From the NCBI RefSeq assembly GCF_000372725.1, contig NW_005199353.1, positions 13,034-77,033 on the forward strand: a stretch of DNA of 64,000 nt, read 5' to 3'. Under the pieces are notes generated by a model that saw only the letters and a list, made by a program, of their open reading frames with translations, searched no databases and was not told where the DNA came from. Positions 44,481-55,372 of the stretch are shown here, piece by piece. Both the position numbers and the translations under genes were made by a program. Source of the DNA: Emiliania huxleyi CCMP1516 (Eukaryota; Haptophyta; Isochrysidales; Noelaerhabdaceae). The first letter of the stretch is position 1. Every line of letters starts with the position of its first letter.

Positions 44481-44581
44481 TGGAGGGATGGGAGGACGGC
44501 ACGCCGCCACCACACAGGGATTTTAAAGGAGAGGAGTGTGCAGGTGCTAGCCGTCGGCCCGTCGCCCACCCTTGGGCGTCT
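44481..44581 (+). repeat. Element A second half plus tail block
   Basis: GGAGGGATGGGAGGACGGCA and CGCCGCCACCACACAGG, then GGTGCTAGCCGTCG and GCCCACCCTTGGGCGTCT. The same tail block is at 6231-6262, so copies near 6.0 and 44.5 kb derive from one longer element of at least 100 bases. Confidence 0.78.
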
Positions 44582-44634
44582 ACCTCTTCCGATCTCTCTT
44601 CGCACAGTCTCTCGCCAATTCTCGCGAGGGAGGG

Positions 44635-44697
44635 CGAGACGATCGAGGGGTCCCGTACCATGCGGAATCGACCCTATCCAGTGCTCAAGTGCGCAGT
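44635..44697 (-). repeat. Dispersed element B, copy 3
   Basis: Reverse complement of the blocks at 2576 and 42289. It lies between two element A copies. Confidence 0.8.
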
Positions 44698-44983
44698 GCT
44701 CAATTCTCGCAGCGACCTTCGAGCTTCGTTCATTCATGCCACCTCGGTCCTCGCGGTCTTCCCACTCTCGTCGTTCTCTCTCCCTGTCTCTCTCCTCCTC
44801 TTTCATCCTCTGACTCATCGCTCTCCTCGGCCTCGTTCTGAGACGCCGCCGCCGCCTGTGCCGATCGATCGATCCCTTGCTATGGCGGCTTCTCTCGCCT
44901 CTCGGCGTAAGTCCGCTCTGCTCGCAGCGTATTTTGGCCCCTCGAGTTTATCGAGCCTTCCTCGCGAAGGACGACATTTCTGA

Positions 44984-45027
44984 CTCAAAAGAAAGAAAGA
45001 AACAGACAACGCAAGGGCGGGGCCCGG
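44984..45027 (+). repeat. Dispersed 5'-flank element A, copy 6
   Basis: AAAGAAAGAAAGAAACAGAC, then AACGCAAGGGCGGGGCC, diverged in the second half. 50 bases before the ATG of the RRM-PhoH gene, same strand. Confidence 0.65.
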
Positions 45028-45076
45028 ACTGTCTCTTCGCAGGACCGGTCCCTTTTGTGTGTGTGTGTGTGTACTC

Positions 45077-46543
45077 ATGAGACCTGTTGTGATCGATCGC
45101 GAGAGCGACACGCGCCGTGTGATCGATCGCGAGAGCGACACGCGCCGCGTGCTATTTTGCCGTGGCCTTCCAGCAAGCATCGACTGTCAGGCCCTACGTT
45201 ACGCTTTCGGCTTGTACGGCACGGTCGAACGCGTAGTGCTTTCGCTCCCGCGGGGCGGCTCTACCCGTCTCAGCTGGGTGACATTCTCTGAGCCTCAAGC
45301 CGCGGCGGATGCCCTCGAGATGATGGGGACGCGCGACGAGGACATTCTTCGCGCCGGATCTGTGCACTGGGCGAATAATCAGGACGAGGGCGTTGCTGAT
45401 TCTGACTCCCGTCGCTCCGTCTTGGACAAGGAGCTCGACCAGCAGCGGTCCGTCTGCAAGTTCTTCTCCGCCGGGAATTGCCGGAACGGCGAAAATTGCC
45501 GCTTCCGTCACGCGCGCTCGCAACCGCCTCAGGCAGCTGCGGCCAGCAACGCGCTTAACCCAGACGCCGCTGAGTTTGTGCCGAGTGGCGGCGGCGGCTT
45601 CACCCGGAGGTGGTACCCGGCTTCTGACGACGAGGGCGAGGACGACGAGGACGAGCAGCAAGAAGCAGCCGAGGCGGAGCGGGCGGCAGAGGTGCAGCGG
45701 GCGTCAGAGAGGGAGCGGGCGGCGGACAAGGCGGCCAAGGAGGCGGAGGCGGCCGAGCAGCGTCGGCAGAAGGCGTTTCGCGAGGAGACGGAGGTCAACC
45801 CGCCCGCCACCACCTGCACGCACGCACCACACGCCCCTCACCACCTGCCTCCCCCTCGCCCCCTCACCGCAGGTGCGCAGGAAAGCAGCGGAGCTTGCGG
45901 AGCAGATGCGGCGGAGCATGGCGTCGACCTCAACCGCGACATCGGCGACGGCAAACGCATCACACGGTGGTGAGGTTTCGTCGGCCGCTTCGCCTCCCGC
46001 GGTGGTGGAGCTGCGAGTACATCTCGGCGCAGGCAAGGCTGGCGAGATCATCGGGAAGGGAGGCAGCATCATCAAGGATCTGCGGCGCCGCGTCGCTCCG
46101 GCCACGCTCGAGGTGACTCGAGACGGAGGCGCCTCGGGGCAGGAGCTAGTCGTGAGGGGCTGGCCGAGCGACGTGGGTGCGGCGGCGCGTTTGCTCGAGT
46201 CGCGGCACGAGATCAAGTTTCCGGCTGCGGGCAGCGGCGCCGAGGCGCGGAAGGCGCCGGGAAGAGAGGGCCGACGGGAAGAGGCGTCCGGCGGACGGCG
46301 GCGGCAGCGGGAAGAGGCGGAGGAGCTCTCGCCCGGCCGCCGCCTCGCGGTCGCTGCCCCAAGGCCTTGGGACCTCGGGGGTGCGGAGGCGGACCCCCCC
46401 TCGCTGCAGCCGCGGCGAGACGGCCGCGACGCTCACGAGTGGGAGCGGGGCGGCTCGCCGTGCGCAAAGCGACAGCGGCAAAACAACGCAACAAGCGGTG
46501 TCCGCAGCAGCGGCGGCGGCAGCGGTGATAGCAGCGGCGGCAG

Positions 46544-46574
<31 letters not shown>

Positions 46575-47872
46575 AGCGGTCGTGGCGGCGGCGGCGGCGG
46601 CGCAGCGAGTCGCCTGCCCACCACCTCGCCCCTCTCCCTGCTCCCTGACGCCGGGCCGGTGCGTGTCTTTCTCAGACACTTCCTAGACACTTCCTAGACA
46701 CTTCCCTGACGCCGGGCCGGTGCGTGTCTTTCTGAGCACTTTAGCACGGGACCTCCCGACACCTGACCGGCAGGTCTGCTGTTTTGGTCGCAGGTGAAGC
46801 CCGCGGCCAACTTCTCCTGGGGAGAGTACCAGCAGGTGCAATTTGTGCCGAACAGCGACGGGCAGCGACGGTATCACCGGCAGCTGTCGTATGCGGACAT
46901 CATCGTCGCCTACGGGCCCGCCGGGACGGGGAAGACCCTGTTCGCGGTGCAGGAGGGGCTCCAGCGGCTGCGCAAAGGCAGTGTGGCCCGGGTCCTCTCC
47001 TCTGCTGCCCGGACGGTGCTGTCCAAGAGACGCCGCGGAGAGTCTCGGACATGTCCCCTAGGTCATCCTCGGCCGCCCGGACCCCACTGGCCGCGCTGAC
47101 GAGGACGAGGAGGAGGAGGCCAAGACACGGCTCCTGACGCCACTCTTCGACGCCATCACCAAGGTGATGGCCGACCACACGGCGGCAGACGCCCTGGCCG
47201 CCGCGCGGCTGCTCGAGACGCAGTCGTTCGCTGGCATGCGCGGCCGCACGCACGAGGCCGCGTTTGTCATCGTGGACGAGGCGCAGAACGCTTCGCTGGC
47301 GCAGCTGAGGCTTACTTACCAACGAGAGTCGATCGTTATTACTTAGGCGCAGAACGCGTCGCTGCAGCAGCTGAGGCGTCTCTCGGACCGATTGGGGGCC
47401 GTTGTTTTCCGTTCCCCCCCCCCCCCTCCCCCCCCCCCCCCACACACAACACTCCGCCTCTTCCTCTGCAGGCAACGGCTCGACGCTTTGCGTCCTCGGC
47501 GACGGCTCGCAGCCCGACCGGCGCGTGGGCGGCAACTGGTCGGCGGGCGCCGACGGCATCTCATCCTCCATCGAGGCGTACGCCAAGGATCTGGACAAAG
47601 CTCGAGAAACTGGCATGCAGACCAGGATCGAGGTGGCGCGTCTCACCAACGCGGACATCTGCAGGAGCACACCCGCGAGGGAGATGCGCGGTTTCTTCTC
47701 GCAGATCGACAGCGAGGAGCCTGCACCGCGCCGACAGCGGCTGGGCGGCGGCGCCGGCGAGCTCCTCCGGCAAGCCGTGGCGCCCTCCTCCGCTCGTGAC
47801 GCCACGAGGCAGCGCGGCGACGAGGGTGCAATCTACGAGACTAGAGATGCGCATGGGAGGAGATGGCCGTGA
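45077..47872 (+). CDS. RRM-CCCH-KH-PhoH fusion protein
   Basis: Six exons (45077-45793, 45873-46658, 46794-46991, 47062-47280, 47347-47410, 47472-47872) give 794 residues with every phase consistent. The N-terminus has a ten-residue duplication (VIDRESDTRR twice). Residues about 25-100 form an RRM (RVLFCRGLPASIDCQALRYA...LYGTVERVVLSLP). A CCCH zinc finger follows (Cys127, Cys135, Cys141, His145; CKFFSAGNCRNGENCRFRH). After a Glu/Ala coiled coil, residues about 284-350 are a KH domain with GKGG at 300-303. After a Gly/Ser-rich linker comes a PhoH-type P-loop NTPase: Walker A GPAGTGKT (542-549), Walker B FVIVDEAQN (about 635-643) and sensor-like TLCVLGDGSQPDRR. PhoH proteins are RNA-linked ATPases, bacterial ones tied to RNA decay. 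Intron 4 (47281-47346) is GC-AG and bounded by a duplicated exon segment. Likely an RNA-remodelling ATPase with three RNA-binding modules. Start codon choice (45077 versus 45059) is uncertain. Confidence 0.8.
46645..46735. repeat. Duplicated splice-donor segment, period 62
   Basis: GACGCCGGGCCGGTGCGTGT occurs at 46647 and again 62 bases later. Both copies contain the donor GCCG-GTGCGT used at the end of exon 2 of the RRM-PhoH gene. Between them lie three copies of ACACTTCCTAG or a near match. Confidence 0.85.
47281..47379. repeat. Direct repeat bounding a 66-bp GC-AG intron
   Basis: Bases 47281-47312 and 47347-47378 match at 28 of 32 positions (starting GCGCAGAACGC). The offset of 66 equals the intron length. 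The first copy, if translated, repeats the protein motif AQNASL that the second copy encodes, then meets a stop, so splicing it out is needed. Confidence 0.9.
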
Positions 47873-48389
47873 TTTTTGTTTGCCGTGGGTAAACAGCAGT
47901 GAAGCTTTGTGAGTTGTGTTTTTGGTTGCCTCAGTGGAGATGTGGAGTTATTGTTATAAATAGGCCGGCGGACAACCATTATGCATGAACAGTGTACCAT
48001 TCGATCAGGTGTGTCAACCTCAAGCTCAACCTAGAGCCGTACAAACCAACCCGTTTTTACTCTACGATTAATGAATGAAAGAGGAATGCAGTCGAGAGGA
48101 CAGGGGAGGGTGCAATGTTAGAAGGGGGGGGGGGGGGGGAGACAGACACAGGCCGCCGTGAGGGCGAGGCTGTGGCCAGCTCCAGCCGACACGCTCACGG
48201 CGCGCTCGTCACCCAGCGTTGACGGAAGGCGGGTCGGCGTGTTGAGCCTCGTCACGCCCTCGCCGTGGCCAAGCAGCCCGGGGATTGGGTTGTAGTCTCG
48301 CGCCGAGCCGCACGACGACAGCCGGGTCGGTCATATGGACTGCAGCTGGTCAGTGTCAGCGATTGCGTCGCGGCGTAGCGACGACACGG
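47873..48389. other. Convergent intergenic region
   Basis: 3' flanks of the PhoH fusion and of the chromatin gene. A TATA-like TTATAAATAGG at about 47955 and a poly-G run at 48126 are seen. No gene. Confidence 0.55.
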
Positions 48390-51300
48390 CTACTTTCTAC
48401 GTCTCAAGCGGACGCCATCGATCGCCCTGGCCAGAAGACGCCCATTGGCGTCTTCAACCGTCTTGACTAGCTGAAAGATCCTGCTCCCCTCCCGCACCCA
48501 CTCCCTCAGCATGTTCTTCAGCCCACCTGCGAGAGAGACCTGCTCCCGCACGGCCGAGCTCAGCAGCGGCCCAAGGGCACTGAGCTCCATCGCGCCCTCG
48601 GGTGCACCCTCCAGAATGCTTCTCGCCTCCTCCACGTGCTGCGGCTGGGGCTGCGGCGGCTGCGGCGGCGCGGTGGTGCGGCCGGTGCTGGGGCTGGGGC
48701 TGGGGCTGGGGCTGCGGCTGGGGCTGCGGCTGGGGCTGCGGTGGTGGTCGCTGCTGCGGCTGCGGTGGTGGTCGCTGCTGCGGCGGCGGCGGTGGTCGCT
48801 GCTGCGGCAGCGGCGGTGGTCGCTGCTGCGGCTGCAGCTGCGGCTGCAGCTGCGGCGGCGGCGGCAGTTCCTGCGCCGGTTGAGAAACAGGCGCCGCCAG
48901 GAAGATGGCACGTTCGCTCGGCTCCACCGCAGGCGTCGCAGCGGGCTGGGACTGCTGCGGTGGCGGCTGCTGCTGGCGCGGTGGTGGCGGCGGCGGCTGC
49001 GGCGGCGGTGGTGGTCGCTGCGGGGTCGGCGGCGGTTGCTGCGGCTGCGGTGGCAGCGGATGAGGTGGCTGCACCGGCGGGAGAGGCGATGCCTGTAGCC
49101 GCGCCTCGCCCACGGTCAGAACACACGGCACCGCGGAGACCGCCTCTACGGTTGTGAATTCGATGAGCGCTAGCCGTCCGCCCCGGTGTGGCGTCACAAA
49201 CTCCAGCTGCCGCACTACGCCATAGCGGTTGTACGCCGTGCGGAGCTGCGCCACGCCTGCCAACTCCGCCTGGTGGATTGGATGAAGTGACATGGTCCTC
49301 ATCGGGTCCCATGCCGCCTCGTCGAAGTGCTGAGCGGGGGGCGGCGGCGGTTGCAAGCGCGGAGGCGGTGGCGGCGGCGGTTGCAAGCGCGGAGGCGGTG
49401 GCGGCGGCGGTTGCAAGCGCGGAGGCGGTGGCGGTGGGGTGAGCTTCTGCTTCTTACCCGCTGCCCGCGGCTCCACCTCCACCGCTCGCTTCGAAACCGG
49501 CCCGCCGGGAGTAGTGGCAGGTGAGGATTCGGCGGCGGCAGAGGCGGCGGCAGGGACTGCGGAGGAGGGGGCGGCGGCAGAGGCGGCGGCAGGGACTGCG
49601 GAGGAGGGGGCGGCGGCAGAGGCGGCGGCAGGGACTGCGGAGGAGGGGGCGGCGGCAGAGGCAGCGGCAGGGACTGCGGCCGCCATCTGCCCTGGGCTGA
49701 TGAATGAAGTGCTCACGGCTGAACCGTCGAGCCTCTTCTGGCGCTTGTGCGACTCAGAGGAGCCCGGAGCGGCCGCGGCGGAGGGTTTCGCAACCATGCG
49801 TACCGTGCACGTGCTGCCCACAGTCACAACCTCAAAGAGGCCACGGGAACAAGCCTCGATCCGGTCCTTGGCCTTTGCACTCCCCTGCGACCCAGCGTTC
49901 CGCCAAGCCGGGATCATCCGATCCAGCTCTGTGCAGAGGCAGCTCAGTAACAAGCTGCCGCCGCGGGCTCGCAGGAACGAGGCAGCGACCGCACGAGCCG
50001 CCTCGGCGATCGCGCGCTCCGCCTCTCCCGCGGCAGCGCCGCTGCCCGTGTCGGCGACTGTCGGCGCCGATGCGAAAGACGCCTCTGGACACAGCCTGCT
50101 CACGTCGGCCTCGGCGCTCTCCAGGGCGTCCTGAAGCGCCTGCGCCTCCTCCGCCTCCACGAGCACCGGCCGCAGCGCAGCCGACGCCGCATCCGCTGCG
50201 TGGTTGAGCAGCGAGTCGCCGTGCAAGAGGAGGTGGTCGCAATCAGAGGCACGCTCGGGAGTCCTCTCAATGAGACGGTAGTTGCGAGGGTCCCGCTCCG
50301 ACACGAGCTGGTCGTCGGCGCCCGCGAGATGATACACCGCTTCGCCATTCTCGTCAAACGCCTTGGCTTTTAGAAGGCGGTGGATTGCTTCTTGCAGGAG
50401 GCGATAGCAAGGCCGCAAGCCGTTGGCGAGGGCAGAGAGGCAGCCACGGCCGCCGGGCAGCAGAAAGTCGGCCTCCTCGATGCACGCGTACACCTCCGCA
50501 TCAATCCTGGAGGCGATCGGCTCCTGCTGCAGCAGGTGCGACGGCTCGACACCGAGGGCCCGCCGCGCCTGTCGAAGCCGCCCGCCGAAAGCGCGCAGCA
50601 CATCGAGCGGCGAGGGGTGCTCCGGCAACGAGACGAGAGTGGCGTAGAAGCGCGCCGCGGTGTCGAGCTTGCCGCTGGAGTCGAAGAGAAGCCATACCGA
50701 CGGGTCATCAACGATGCGCTCGTGTGCAACGTCTGCGGGTACATCATGCCAGTACAGCTTCGGATTGGGACCGTCCGCGGGCACGTTCTGCGGGATGAGC
50801 CAACCTTCCGGCGCTTCCGGGTCCGGCTCGTACGCCTTGTAGTTGGAGAAGGTTTTCATCGCAAACTGCACCGCCGCGTACAGCTCGTAGCAGGGCTCGA
50901 TCAGCGCGTACGAGGCGTTGCACACCGCCTCGACCACCGACCCGGCCGCGTTGCCGGCACGCTCCGCGTCGTCAAAAAGGCGCGCCGCGCAACGGCAGGA
51001 GCAGATGCTGTCGTGCAACCCTTGCGCCTGCGCCCCTTGCGCCTTTCTCGTGAGGAGCGCGATGGTGCGCACGCGCCACTCCAGAACAGCAGCGGTGACG
51101 TGGTACTTGGCGAGTCCACGCTGCAATCTCTCGCCAACAGCGACGAGAACCGCGCGCCACTTGACGGCTAAGCCCCTGTACGCTGGGTCGGGCTGGCGCA
51201 GCGCGTGTGCTGCCTGCTGCCGCGCCGTCACCACTGCCTCCGACAGCGCGAGCGCCTCCCGCCGCAGAATCGCAGCGCTCGCCTTGGCCTGCGCCGGTTT

Positions 51301-51433
51301 GGCGCTCATCAGAGCTGACGCGCTGCTAGAGCTTGGCCGCTCGTCTCGCTCGCGACCGCTGTCCGCTACCGCCCGCGGGCGTTGCGGCGGCCGCTCGACC
51401 GATGACGGCAGCAGCAGTGGCTCAGCCGACGAG

Positions 51434-51504
<71 letters not shown>

Positions 51505-54354
51505 AAGAGGCTCGCACGGGCCGGGAAGCTCGCGCTTCGCCTCACGTGCAGAGGTCGCCCCCGACGTTTCGCTGCTGCTGCTCGCCCGGGCGGGCTCTGC
51601 CTGCAAGTTGAGCGAGCCGAACGGGCGGGATCGCCTCGCGATGCGATAGGAAAGCTTCTTGACCGGGGTTGGCTCCGCCCCGGCCGCCGGCGCCAGCGCC
51701 GGCGCCGCTTCCCCTCCCTCTGCCGCCTCCGCGGAGGAGCAGATCACGCCCGCCAGCTCGTTGGGCTTGCTGCGCGAGGAAGCGGGTGATGCATCGCTGT
51801 CGCTGTCCGATCCCTGCGAGGCCGAGAGCGCGGATCGCTCCGCCTCGCGCTGCGCCACGAGCTCCTCCGCCCTCGCGACCAGTGCCGGCGGCAGCTCGCC
51901 CTTTCCCACCCACTCGTCGTCCAGCTTTGCCCCGCGGAGCCGGCCCTCCTCCTGCTCCGCCGCCTGCTCGTATCCGCCGTCGCTGATCCTCCCGCGCGGG
52001 CGGCGAGGGCCGGATGAGGGCGCCGGCGGACGCCCTAGCAGCGGCGGCAGCCTCGCGCCGCACGCCTGACAGCTCCGCGCCTGCGGGTCGTCGCAGAGGA
52101 GCGTGCACGTCGAGCACGCGCGAGCCGGGGCCCTCGCCGCGTCCTCTGCCGAGGTAGCCGCCGCGTCCTCTGCCGAGAGCGCACCCGTCATGTGCGGCTC
52201 CTCCTCATCGCTTGAAGTGTCGAAGGCGTGGAGGTGCTGCAAAGAGGAGGTAGTATCGTCACCTTCAAAGCCGACAACCTCCAAGTCGTCGAGACCCCAG
52301 TCGTCCAAATCTTCGTACTGAGTCTCGCCGTTGTCGTACGCGACGCAGAGCCCACGCCGGGAGGAGTAGCTCTTGATCACGCCGGCGAACCACTCCTTGT
52401 CTCCCTTCTCGGTCTCCCACCTGAAACGCACGTGTGTGCCCGCGGGGAGCATCCTCGATCGGATCCTCCCGCCCATCACACCCGCTTCCGCCGCTTCCGC
52501 CGCAGCCGCCGCCGCTCCCGCCGCCGCCGCTTCCGCTGTCGCCGCTGCCGCCGCCGCCCCCGTCGCGTCCTCCACCTCGCACTCCACTTCCAACTCGCTC
52601 TCAGCACCGGACTCGTGCCCGGAGGAGGCGGCGGCAGCGGTTGCCACGAGCCCAGAGGGCCTCGACTCACCGCGGCCGGAAGCGCTGGCCGCCGCGGCAG
52701 CGGAGGTGTAGTCCTTGCCCTCAGGGCTGACGTACTTCCAGTGGCTGTTCTTAGCCGCATTGCGGCAGGCCTCGCGGATGCGCCACCCGGCGTCAAAGGC
52801 GCCCGGCCACAGCTTGCGGTCGGTGGTCGCGCGGTCGCGCTCTGCAAGCGCCGGCTTCTCCACCCGCGCGTCTGCCCCCCCAGACACCCGCCCCTCGCCC
52901 GTGCCACCGCGAGTGGAAGCCTCCCCGCGGCAACGCTCCGCCGCCCCCACGTCGGCTGGAGTGGGCGAGGACACAGACCTGCCGGGCTCTGCGCTCGCCC
53001 ACTTTGCTGCTGCTCTGCGGCCGCCCTCATCGACCCGCAACGCCTGTCCGCCGGCCTCAGAGGCCTCGGCCTCCTTCCAGGGCCGTGGGTAGGCGGGGCC
53101 GTAGTCCCACGTGAGCTCGACGCCCGCGGGGATGTCGTGCGCTGCCTGGAGAAAGGCGCGCTTCGGGAGCACGCCGTCTGGATTCTTGGCCGAGGGCTTC
53201 TCAAAGCGAGGGATGTAGACGAGGCGGAGGTTGGGCGCCTCCTCCGAGTCGTTGATGAAGCGCCACAGCCCCCCCTCCGTCTTCGGGTCGATGTACTGCA
53301 GCCGATCGCCCGCCGCGCGCTTAGCCTCGCTAATATTCTCGGGGAAGCCCACCGCGTAGGTCTTGTCCTCGAGCTGCTCGTACTCCTCGAACGAGAGGCA
53401 GCGGCCGACGATCTCCACCACAAACTCCGTGTCCTTAATGTCTCGCGTGCAGCGCAAGCCCCACCCGCGCGTCGGACCCGCAAAGAAGGCCTCCAGCTCC
53501 TTGTACGGCACCCACTTGACGTTCGGGTCGACGCCGGTCAGCATCTCATCCGCAGGGTAGGGCGCGCGCCACTGCCGGCTGCCATCGGCCGCGACCCAGA
53601 AGCTCCCCTTATCGTTGATGTCCTCGTAGCAGTGCGTAGTGGCGGCGGCACGCGCCTTCAGGCCGGGGAGCCGGTCGCGGTCGCGCTGGTCGAGCGCGAG
53701 GGGCGGCGGCTCGAGGCCCTGCGGAATGGGCGCGGCCATCAGCGTCGTGTTTTCGAAGGAGGTGACGAGGCCGCGCTGCTCCAGCGAGCTCATCGCGCTC
53801 TTCTCCGCCGCGCCGCAGAACTTTTTGGCGTGCAGCCCCTGCCGGACCCAAAAGGCACGAGACTCGTCTGTGGCTGAGACGACGAGGGTTTGCAGGCCGA
53901 GGCGGCGACCGAGCCCTGCGAGGGCCGCATAGAGCGCAGAGCCGAAGCCTTGCCCCCGGAATTTCTTGGCTGTAGCGAAGAGAGGGACCTCGAGCACCGA
54001 GCCAGCACGCACGTGCACAACTGCGGCGGCGAGCACATGTCGCGTCTCGCTGTCAAGAAGTACGGCGCGCTCAGCGTCCTTGAAGGGCCCGGTTAAATCG
54101 AGCGCGGCGCGGTTGTCGCTAAGTGAGCCGAAGGACGCCTTGAGCAGCTTTGTCGCCTCAACACCACCAGCGCTGGCGCCTCCGCAATCCAATGCCAGCT
54201 TTCTCGGTGAGAGCAGCGCCGCAATCGCAGCGTCGTCGCACGGCAGCTGCAGGGCCGGGCTGGACGCAGGGCGCCGCCCGCTTCGGCGAGGTGGCGTTGG
54301 CCCGACGTCTGGGCCAGGCGGAGGCAAATCCTCGCCGAGCCTCGCTCCGCACAT
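48390..54354 (-). CDS. Giant GNAT-SET chromatin protein with reader-like domains
   Basis: One uninterrupted frame (54354-48454) of about 1966 codons. In order: a GNAT acetyltransferase domain (about residues 60-185; acetyl-CoA loop KKFRGQGFGSALYAALAG); a SET methyltransferase domain (about 285-415; TRGWGLRCTRDIKDTEFVVE, RFINDSEEAPN, ELTWDYG); an MBD-like patch (about 519-552; SHWKYVSPEGKDYTSAAA); a Tudor-like barrel (about 639-689; HVRFRWETEKGDKEWFAGVI); a RanBP2-type zinc finger (about 744-768; CSTCTLLCDDPQARSCQACG); a poly-Pro run; a large helical region (about 1040-1370); a winged-helix/OST-HTH-like region (about 1449-1525); an RRM-like domain (about 1689-1762); and Gln/Pro repeats. A second winged-helix-like end (VEEARSILEGAPEGAMELSA...) lies in another frame ending at 48390, so the frame probably switches by splicing or error in the repeat at 48640-48900. 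Likely a nuclear histone-modifying protein. GNAT and SET are confident, other modules moderate. Confidence 0.82.
49515..49685. repeat. 48-bp coding repeat (Ala/Pro/Ser)
   Basis: Four close copies of a 48-bp unit containing GGGACTGCGGAGGAGGGGGC. On the minus strand it encodes repeated APSSAVPAAASA in the chromatin protein. Confidence 0.85.
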
Positions 54355-54425
54355 TGGCAGGTCAGTCTCGGGCCTCGCTCGCGGGCAAGGTCATTCTCGG
54401 GGCAAGGTCTGGTCCCGCGAGCTGA

Positions 54426-54953
54426 AAGTGTGAACAGGTGGGAGCAGCAGCTTCTGACCACGGCGCCGCAGGCGCCTGTTGATAGGTCCAGGTGATAGCC
54501 CTGGATGGGCAATGCATACGCCTCACTGGGCCTTAGATCGCCCGACCGCGTCCCGGTGCTCTGCCGGCCGTCGGATTTGTGACTCCGCCGCACCGCGCCG
54601 CGGCCGGGGGCCCTCCGGAGGCCGAGGATGGCCGTGACGGACCGGGACGAGCTCTGGGAGGTTCAGTGTCAGTGTATATATTGTAGAGACCAACCATGTC
54701 CACAATATCTCTCAGTCTAGCTAAGCCTGGGAAGGCGATGCCGGGGCCGTACAGCAGCTTGATGGTGCTTCGCCGGCGTGCGTCCCGGAGCGGTCCCGGA
54801 CGGGCGGTCCGGGGGAGGAAAATGGAGGACAACGCCGACGCCGCTCTGATTCGACTTTTTACTTCAAACAAAGACAGTCGCACGCGCGGCGCGTGCGACT
54901 GTCAGGAGCAGATCCGTCAGTTAGTCGTGTTCACGCCGGGATCGTGTCCTCCA
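54426..54953 (-). repeat. Dispersed element F, copy 2, with hairpin
   Basis: Reverse-strand copy of 24233-24673, with an additional internal segment (about 54640-54715). Its hairpin (54873-54903) is a 31-base perfect palindrome with arm GACAGTCGCACGCGC, different from the arm in copy 1. On the minus strand it lies immediately upstream of the chromatin gene start. Confidence 0.85.
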
Positions 54954-55372
54954 CAACCTGGGCAGACTTTCGCCTTGGACAGTACAGCTCCGAGGGTCAA
55001 AGGTCAGTGCCGGCCCTAATTAAAAGGATTTTGTGAAGAAAGAGCTCAGCCGTAAGCTGCGTGTGTGTCACACACCGTAAGCTGCCCCCGATCCGATGCC
55101 GCCAGTCTGCCACACCGACTCAACAAACAAAACAATGACGCGTGAGTGTTAGAGTTGTGCGGTCCGCGCGCGGAGTTCGCCCCACAAGGCACCCCCCCCC
55201 CCCCCCTCCCTCCCCGTCTCAAGCGACTCAGCGACAACAGCACAACACCCCAGCACACGTCTCAGCGCATGATGACCCTGCGGGAAACGCGTCCTCGACG
55301 GAAGCTCCCAAGCTCCACCCAGAGAGAGAGTCCGCAGGGTGGTGGTCACGCGCCTCTTCTGAGCAGCTCGCG
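54954..55372. other. Intergenic region
   Basis: Beyond the outer end of element F copy 2, with a poly-C run (55191-55207) and no gene. It is the 3' flank of the ankyrin gene. Confidence 0.5.
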
